Shown here: piece after piece, positions 60,155 to 64,000 of the stretch | Position numbering within the stretch: the first letter of the stretch is position 1 | How the letters are laid out: the number at the start of each line of letters is the position of its first letter | The notes under the pieces: model-generated | Databases searched by the model: none | Told to the model about the DNA's origin: nothing | The model's input: the letters and a program-made list of their open reading frames with translations, nothing else | Program-made: the position numbers and the translations under genes | Source of the DNA: Cherax quadricarinatus | Lineage: Eukaryota > Arthropoda > Malacostraca > Decapoda > Parastacidae | DNA length: 64,000 bases | NCBI RefSeq assembly: GCF_038502225.1 | Contig: NC_091298.1 | Location: 40,971,072 to 41,035,071, forward strand | Direction: 5' to 3'

Positions 60155-61206
60155 TATCTCATCTTCACTAACAATGACGATCTGATATGTAATATAGCTG
60201 TATCAAATACAATACACTCAGATCACAACATAATAGAGGCACAGGGCTCCTGACCAGCAAAATGTGAGCAGTCATGAAGGTCTCTTCCTGAAATTCAATT
60301 TCAATAACATAAACGTACAATAGGATCAAGTAAATCATGTTCTAAATGAAACAAGCTGGGAAGATATCCTGAACAACACGAACAAATTAATTATGTGGTT
60401 CTTGACATCTGCTCAAGACACATTCCATTAAGAAAAAGAAAATGAAGATGTAAACTAGAAAGAGAGAGACGTTCCCTATACAGACGAAGGCGAAGAGTCA
60501 CAGAGCTGTTGAGTGGTGCTAATATATCCGAAATACGAAGGGAGGCAATAGTCAATGAAATTGCAAATATCGAACTTAAGATGAAGGAATCTTACAGGAG
60601 ACAAGAATCACAGGAAGAACTAAAAGCCATAAAGGAAAATGAAAAAAAAATACTTCTTCTTTTATGACAAATCCAAGGGAAAAACAACATTCAGTTTTGG
60701 ACCCCTGCTTAGGCGGGATGGGACATACACAGATGACAGCCAAGAAATGAGTGAGATACTAAAGTCCCAATATGACTCAGTGTTCAGCGAGCCACTGCCC
60801 AGACTAAGAGTAGACAATCCAAATGAATTCTTTATGAACGAAACCCAAAATTTGGTCATCTCAAAAATCTCGGATATTATTCTGTCTCTGCAAGTCTTTG
60901 AATAGGCAATAAATGACATGTCCATGCACTCTGCCCAAGGCCCAGACTCATGGAACTCAGTGTTCATCAAGAATTGCAAGAAGCCCCTATTGCGTGCCTT
61001 CAGCATTTTATGCAGAGGGAGCATGGACCCAGGGGTCATCCCACAACACACTAAAGACAACAGACATAGCCCCATTCCATAAAGGTGGCAGTAAAGCAAC
61101 TGCAAAGAACTACAGACCGATAGCACTAACATCCCATATCATAAAAATCTTTGAGAGGGTTCTAAGTAGCAAGATAGCCAACCACCTAGATACCCATCAA
61201 TTACAC
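60155..61206 (+). pseudogene. LINE family A fragment: endonuclease end to RT start
   Basis: Starts at LIFTNNDDLI-like words and YSDHNIIEA, runs through the basic linker and KYFF..KSKG, SYTDDSQEMSEILKSQYDSV and NEFFMNETQNLVISKI to KATAKNYRPIALTSHIIKIF and ANHLDTHQLH. It matches 18690-19780 and carries sense codons at 19395 and 19519 where that copy has stops. A TAG (near 60903) and frame changes are present. It is truncated by the gap. Confidence 0.85.
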
Positions 61207-61306
61207 NNNNNNNNNNNNNNNNNNNNNNNNNNNNNNNNNNNNNNNNNNNNNNNNNNNNNNNNNNNNNNNNNNNNNNNNNNNNNNNNNNNNNNNNNNNNNN
61301 NNNNNN
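61207..61306. other. Assembly gap (100 N)
   Basis: 100 N. Left of it is LINE family A in the middle of the RT, right of it is (AT)n. Confidence 0.99.

Positions 61307-62436
<1,130 letters not shown>

Positions 62437-62516
<80 letters not shown>
62437..62516. repeat. (AT)n microsatellite, right flank of nested element D
   Basis: About 80 bp of AT joining directly to the 50-bp satellite. Confidence 0.95.
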
Positions 62517-62519
<3 letters not shown>

Positions 62520-64000
62520 GAAGAAGAAGACAGGAGTGACCAAGCTTCAGGTGTGTAGTGGGAGTAGAAGAAGAGGAAGACAGGAGTGACCAAGCTTCAG
62601 GTGTGTGGTGGGAGTAGAAGAAGAAGACAGGAGTGACCAAGCTTCAGGTGTGTAGTGGGAGTAGAAGAAGAGGAAGACAGGAGTGACCAAGCTTCAGGTG
62701 TGTGGTGGGAGTAGAAGAGGAGGAAGACAGGAGTGACCAAGCTTCAGGTGTGTAGTGGGAGTAGAAGAAGAGGAAGACAGGAGTGACCAAGCTTCAGGTG
62801 TGTAGTAGGAGTAGAAGAAGAGGAAGACAGGAGTGACCAAGCTTCAGGTGTGTAGTGGGAGTAGAAGAAGAGGAAGACAGGAGTGACCAAGCTTCAGATG
62901 TGTAGTGGGAGTAGAAGAAGAAGACAGGAGTGACCAAGCTTCAGGTGTGTGGTGGGAGTAGAAGAAGAGGAAGACAGGAGTGACCAAGCTTCAGGTGTGT
63001 GGTGGGAGTAGAAGAAGAGGAAGACAGGAGTGACCAAGATTCAGGTGTGTGGTGGGAGTAGAAGAAGAGGAAGACAGGAGTGAACAAGCTTCAGGTGTGT
63101 GGTGGGAGTAGAAGAAGAGGAAGACAGGAGTGACCAAGCTTCAGGTGTGTGGTGGGAGTAGAAGAAGAGGAAGACAGGAGTGACCAAGATTCAGGTGTGT
63201 GGTGGAAGTAGAAGAAGAGGAAGACAGGAGTGACCAAGCTTCAGGTGTGTGGTGGGAGTAGAAGAAGAGGAAGACAGGAGTGACCAAGCTTCAGGTGTGT
63301 GGTGGGAGTAGAAGAAGAGGAAGACAGGAGTGACCAAGCTTCAGGTGAGTGGTGGAAGTAGAAGAAGAGGAAGACAGGAGTGACCAAGCCTCAGGTGTGT
63401 GGTGGGAGTAGAAGAATAGGAAGACAGGAGTGACCAAGCTTCAGATGTGTGGTGGGAGTAGAAGAAGAGGAAGACAGGAGTGACCAAGCTTCAGGTGTGT
63501 GGTGGAAGTAGAAGATGAGGAAGACAGGAGCGAACAAGCTTCAGGTGTGTGGTGGAAGTAGAAGAAGAGGAAGACAGGAGTGACCAAGCTTCAGGTGTGT
63601 GGTGGGAGTAGAAGAAGAGGAAGACAGGAGGGATCAAGCTTCAGGTGTGTGGTGGGAGTAGAAGAAGAGGAAGACAGGAGTGACCAAGCTTCAGGTGAGT
63701 GGTGGAAGTAGAAGAAGAGGAAGACAGGAGTGACCAAGCCTCAGGTGTGTGGTGGGAGTAGAAGAATAGGAAGACAGGAGTGACCAAGCTTCAGGTGTGT
63801 GGTGGAAGTAGAAGAAGAGGAAGACAGGAGTGACCAAGCTTCAGGTGTGTGGTGGGAGTCGAAGAAGAGGAAGACATGAGTGACCAAGCTTCAGGTGTGT
63901 AGTGGGAGTAGAAGAAGAGGAAGACAGGAGTGACCAAGCTTCAGATGTGTAGTGGGAGTAGAAGAAGTGGAAGACAGGAGTGACCAAGCTTCAGGTGTGT
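62517..64000. repeat. Minisatellite array, 50-bp unit, about 30 copies, truncated by window end
   Basis: The unit contains GTAGAAGAAGAGGAAGACAG, GAGTGACCAAGCTTCAGG and TGTGTGGTGGGA. Some early units are 47 bp (one GAAGAG-type triplet missing, for example near 62520, 62615 and 62910). The purine-rich strand is the plus strand. The array runs off the window. Confidence 0.93.

Overview
This window is a stretch of repeat-dominated animal DNA, most probably from a decapod crustacean (crayfish, lobster or shrimp type). The evidence is the mix of elements: long (AT)n tracts, RTE, CR1/Jockey-type and Tx1-like LINEs, Penelope-like elements (PLEs), a BEL/Pao LTR element, and a tRNA-Val-headed SINE whose body I recall from decapod genomes. 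The taxon is an inference. I find no convincing host protein-coding gene, no bona fide tRNA or rRNA gene and no CRISPR array. Two 100-N gaps (41502-41601, 61207-61306) mark scaffold joins.

Layout. 0-6.3 kb: a Tc1/mariner-superfamily transposase scrap, an inverted dimer of a tRNA-headed SINE (SINE-A) with a 12-bp target duplication, and a 2.7-kb array of a 41-bp repeat. 6.4-14.6 kb: two broken RTE LINEs head to head across a (TA)n tract. The left one is interrupted by a PLE fragment carrying two hammerhead ribozymes in opposite orientation. The right one is interrupted by a second SINE-A insertion. 14.7-15.5 kb: a 389-bp inverted-terminal-repeat element lying inside an (AT)n tract, the first of four such copies. 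15.7-21.1 kb: a nearly full-length CR1/Jockey-type LINE (family A) with a PHD/CCCH-finger ORF1 and an ORF2 broken only by nonsense codons. 21.1-24 kb: SINE-B inverted pair, PLE 3' end with GIY-YIG remnant, and the tRNA-Val-type SINE.

24.2-37.3 kb is one nested block. A Tx1-like LINE is split by a BEL/Pao element (LTRs 706 and 712 bp, duplication ATGTA), and its probable 3' region holds a 5'-truncated family A LINE. 38.0-41.1 kb: a PLE-terminus palindrome, then a 27-bp satellite. 41.6-46.7 kb: a third RTE copy, the second (AT)n-nested element and PLE fragments. 47.4-48.6 kb: a 138-bp SINE-A hairpin insertion and a Jockey-like remnant. 50.1-52.6 kb: a 20-bp satellite with no length change. 52.6-60.0 kb: five pieces of another LINE family (family B), several ending in (CA)n. 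60.0-64 kb: palindrome, family A fragment, gap, two more (AT)n-nested elements in tandem, and a 50-bp satellite running off the edge.

The elements do not form a host pathway. What stands out is (1) a short TIR element found only inside (AT)n microsatellites, (2) hammerhead ribozymes in PLE termini, and (3) repeated formation of inverted duplicates by several unrelated short elements.
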